Of a stretch of 64,000 nt of DNA, positions 35,701-38,700 are shown piece by piece. The stretch is from contig NC_087080.1 in the NCBI RefSeq assembly GCF_026151205.1, positions 10,959,837 to 11,023,836 on the forward strand. Reading direction: 5' to 3'. How positions within the stretch are numbered: position 1 is the first letter of the stretch; every line of letters starts with the position of its first letter. Made by a program: the position numbers and the translations under genes. Under the pieces are notes generated by a model. It had not been told where the DNA came from and ran no database searches. It saw only the letters and a list, made by a program, of their open reading frames with translations. Origin of the DNA: Bolinopsis microptera (lineage: Eukaryota > Ctenophora > Tentaculata > Lobata > Bolinopsidae).

Positions 35701-38700
35701 CTCAGCCATCCTCTTCAGTACTCTTCAGTCCTCAAAATGTTTGTCCGCTAATGTCCACCAATGTCCGCTAATGTCCACCAATGTCCATCCAAGTCCGCCA
35801 ATGTCCGTCCGGGTCCGCCAATGTCCGTCCGAGTCCGCCAATGTCCGTCCGAGTCCGCCAATGTCCGTCCGAGTCCGCCAATGTCCGTCCGTGTCCGCCA
35901 ATGTCCCAAAAAACACGTCCGTTGTCTCATAGAATCCAAAAAGGACAGGACATAGGCGGACATAGACGGACATGACACCCCCCCCCCCCCTACAATGTTG
36001 GATTTCTCGTTCGATTTTTTCGAAAAAATGTAGCGTCATCATCGACAGTAAAAGGTTTTGTTCGTCAAAAATGGTGTGGGATTTGAAACTCTTAAAGTCA
36101 AAAACATCTTTAGTAAAAACGTCCATTTTCCCAAAACGTGTGATTTCTCGCTCTTGTTGTAAAAAGATGTATATAAGAAGAATAAGAGAAATGATCGCAG
36201 GTTCAACTACTATTTCGGTCGAATGCGAAATCTCTTCTCCAAATCAGACAGTCCATCAAACTCGCTCACTTCCACACCTAAAAAACTCCGTAAATCGGAC
36301 AAAACAAGACTTTCAAAGAGTGACGATCATTTGTTCAGCTGTCTCTCATCTCAGACCTTCATACCAGAAATGCCTCGCTCAAAATCACTAAGCAATGTAG
36401 GAACACTGTCCGATATTGATACAACTCTGCGTTCTGACTCATTGCTAAAATTCACAACGGCCTCTGAGAGTATCGGCGTGATTCGTCACGCGACGTATGA
36501 TAATGACGTGATGTCACGATCCACTCACGTGACGTCATCAGAAGACGTGTCGCGCGAGAGTCTGAGCGAGCTCACGCTGTCTGAATATCTAACACCTGTC
36601 TCTAAAAGTCGGTCTAGTGTGCCGTGAGGGGGCGACCTGTGAGTGCGTGTGTTAGATTGCATGTTGGGTTCCACTCTCCTTCTCTATTCCCGTTTACTTG
36701 AAAGATTGTGCATGCTGATTTACATGAACCAATTCAACAATCAAAATCGCGGGAAACCTGATTTAGGTCTTTAGGTATATTGCACTGGGAAAGTGTGTGT
36801 TAGTGTTTTGTAGAAGTGAGAAAAGTGAGCCTAATCATGAGCGCGACAGTTTATCCCGGAAATAAATCCACCTTTTTTCTAACATTATTATACCAGCACT
36901 AGTTTTTAATTTTCATCCACAAAATAAAACACGTTCGTAATTAGATAAATACTTTACTTTAACAAAGTACAGAAATTTTAAGAAGAAACTTTTGTCACTA
37001 CATTTCCATATAAGTAGGTGACCGTATCATGACTCATAATGTATTTTGTATGGCTACATTTCCACAAATTTCATTATGCAACACCAAAATCCGTACGTCA
37101 TAAAGTGAATGTTGTTGCCTCCTTTAATGGCAACAAAATCAAAATTAAAAGCAGACGATTCCAAACATGCTGTCTCTTTAAAAACTGCCATCAGTGACAC
37201 CACGTCGTATTGCCTTCTTTGACGACTACTCTCACACAGATAGGGATGTACTACTTCTCGTATCACATCCATTTTCTCCAGTATTAATCTTCCCATTTTG
37301 CATCCGATCCAGTTCCACGAACCTCTGAATTGGCCGCTGCAGAGGAAATCATTGACGAGATCATTGACAGATCTGTCGTAATTTTGCATAAACTTCTCTG
37401 ACGATAAAGGACAAAAGAAAGGGACAAAATGCCACTTCTTTATTCCATTCCAGAGGCAATCAGAAACCTCCGTTCTTTTCTTCAGTGATTTCAGCTTAAC
37501 TGCTTTCTCTGCTTCTTTGAGTAGGACAGGTAGGTTGCTCAAGACATTTGTATATGTAATGTTACCATTACATGCCATAATAACCGATACATGCATCATG
37601 TATCTAAGCATATCATCTGGAATATTCTTCCACCATTCTCTGTTTCCAGTACACAGATATGAACGTACTATTTTCTCCGCAAAATCTACGTCCATCTTCT
37701 TGCCTTTGATTACGCGATTCCGACATAGAAAAGTCGACAGTAACAGGATAAGAAAGAGGACACGCATAATAAAATGAAAACGGTCCCTGGAAAAGTTATT
37801 CTTAATAACGTGGGGTTGGGGATTGAAATTCGTGGGTAATCTTTTCGGTGCTGCAAGTGGTATACAATTATATCTTGTTGTCCAGGTGGCTGTTAAAGCT
37901 GAAATTACTAATGAGATTTTGCACCTGTACTTTACTCATTTGATTGGACTGTACGTTCCGAAATTCTGAAACATTTGTATAGTCTTAGCTATGGCACCTG
38001 TTTTTGATCAAGCTGTAATCACCGATATGTTTTCCGATTAAAATTTGGTCCATATTCTGTTAAATCTCACATTCTTCAGGACAACACTACACTCCATAGC
38101 ACTATGAGAGGTTCAAACAAATCTATCACGTGACACGTAGGTTACTGCTGTCAGCTCAAACCTTTTATCTACACAATGCTAAGAAAGATCAGAATATGCT
38201 TCAGAATATGAAAGTTCAGAATCGTTTTTTGGAAAAACCCTTGCTACATGTTCGCTAATTCGCTATATGTTGCCATTCTGGTGTCGGTGATCATTAACTA
38301 GAAAATGCCAAATCTGCTGTATTCCGCAACAAATATAACTTTTAGAATTTAGATGGCTGCTAACTTTTAGATTTGGCCACATTCATTTAGATCACTTATT
38401 ATGTTACCTATGTAACATTTTGCCGACTGTTCGTAAAACTGGCACGTGTAACGTGTATGCAACTATTCTGAGTTTTCGTTGAACAAGCCTTGCCGAAAAC
38501 GGTGCTGTGGAATGGCGCTCATTGATAGTCACAATGTCTCTGTATATCGATAATATGCAGATGCTTGATTTGAACTTGTCGAACGTTGTAATAACTTCAA
38601 TGAAGGTGCATCAAGTTTCAAAGATTCGAGATGCTGTCAAGAAATGAAAGTTTGGTATGTTTGTATGGGGAATGACAAGCAGCTTAGTCCCATGAAGCAG

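Larger units (their letters stand above)
34070..35990. mobile_element. ~1.92-kb hAT-like element made almost entirely of simple sequence
   Basis: Ends are inverted: a G run plus TGTCACGTCCGTCTATGTCC on the left, and reversed on the right a G run plus TGTCATGTCCGTCTATGTCC. CTACAATG is repeated at 34062-34069 and 35990-35997 (7 or 8 bp, blurred by the G/C runs), as for hAT elements. The block CTCATAGAATCCAAAAAGGA occurs near both ends in the same orientation. This suggests that a ~100-bp hairpin MITE expanded internally. It lies in intron 11 and has no genes. Confidence 0.65.

Noticed and set aside
35725-36126. ORFs on both strands over the TCCG-type minisatellite ('TDGHWRTRTDIGG', 'SANVHPSPPMSVRV')
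   Set aside because: Repeat artefacts of the 20-bp unit.
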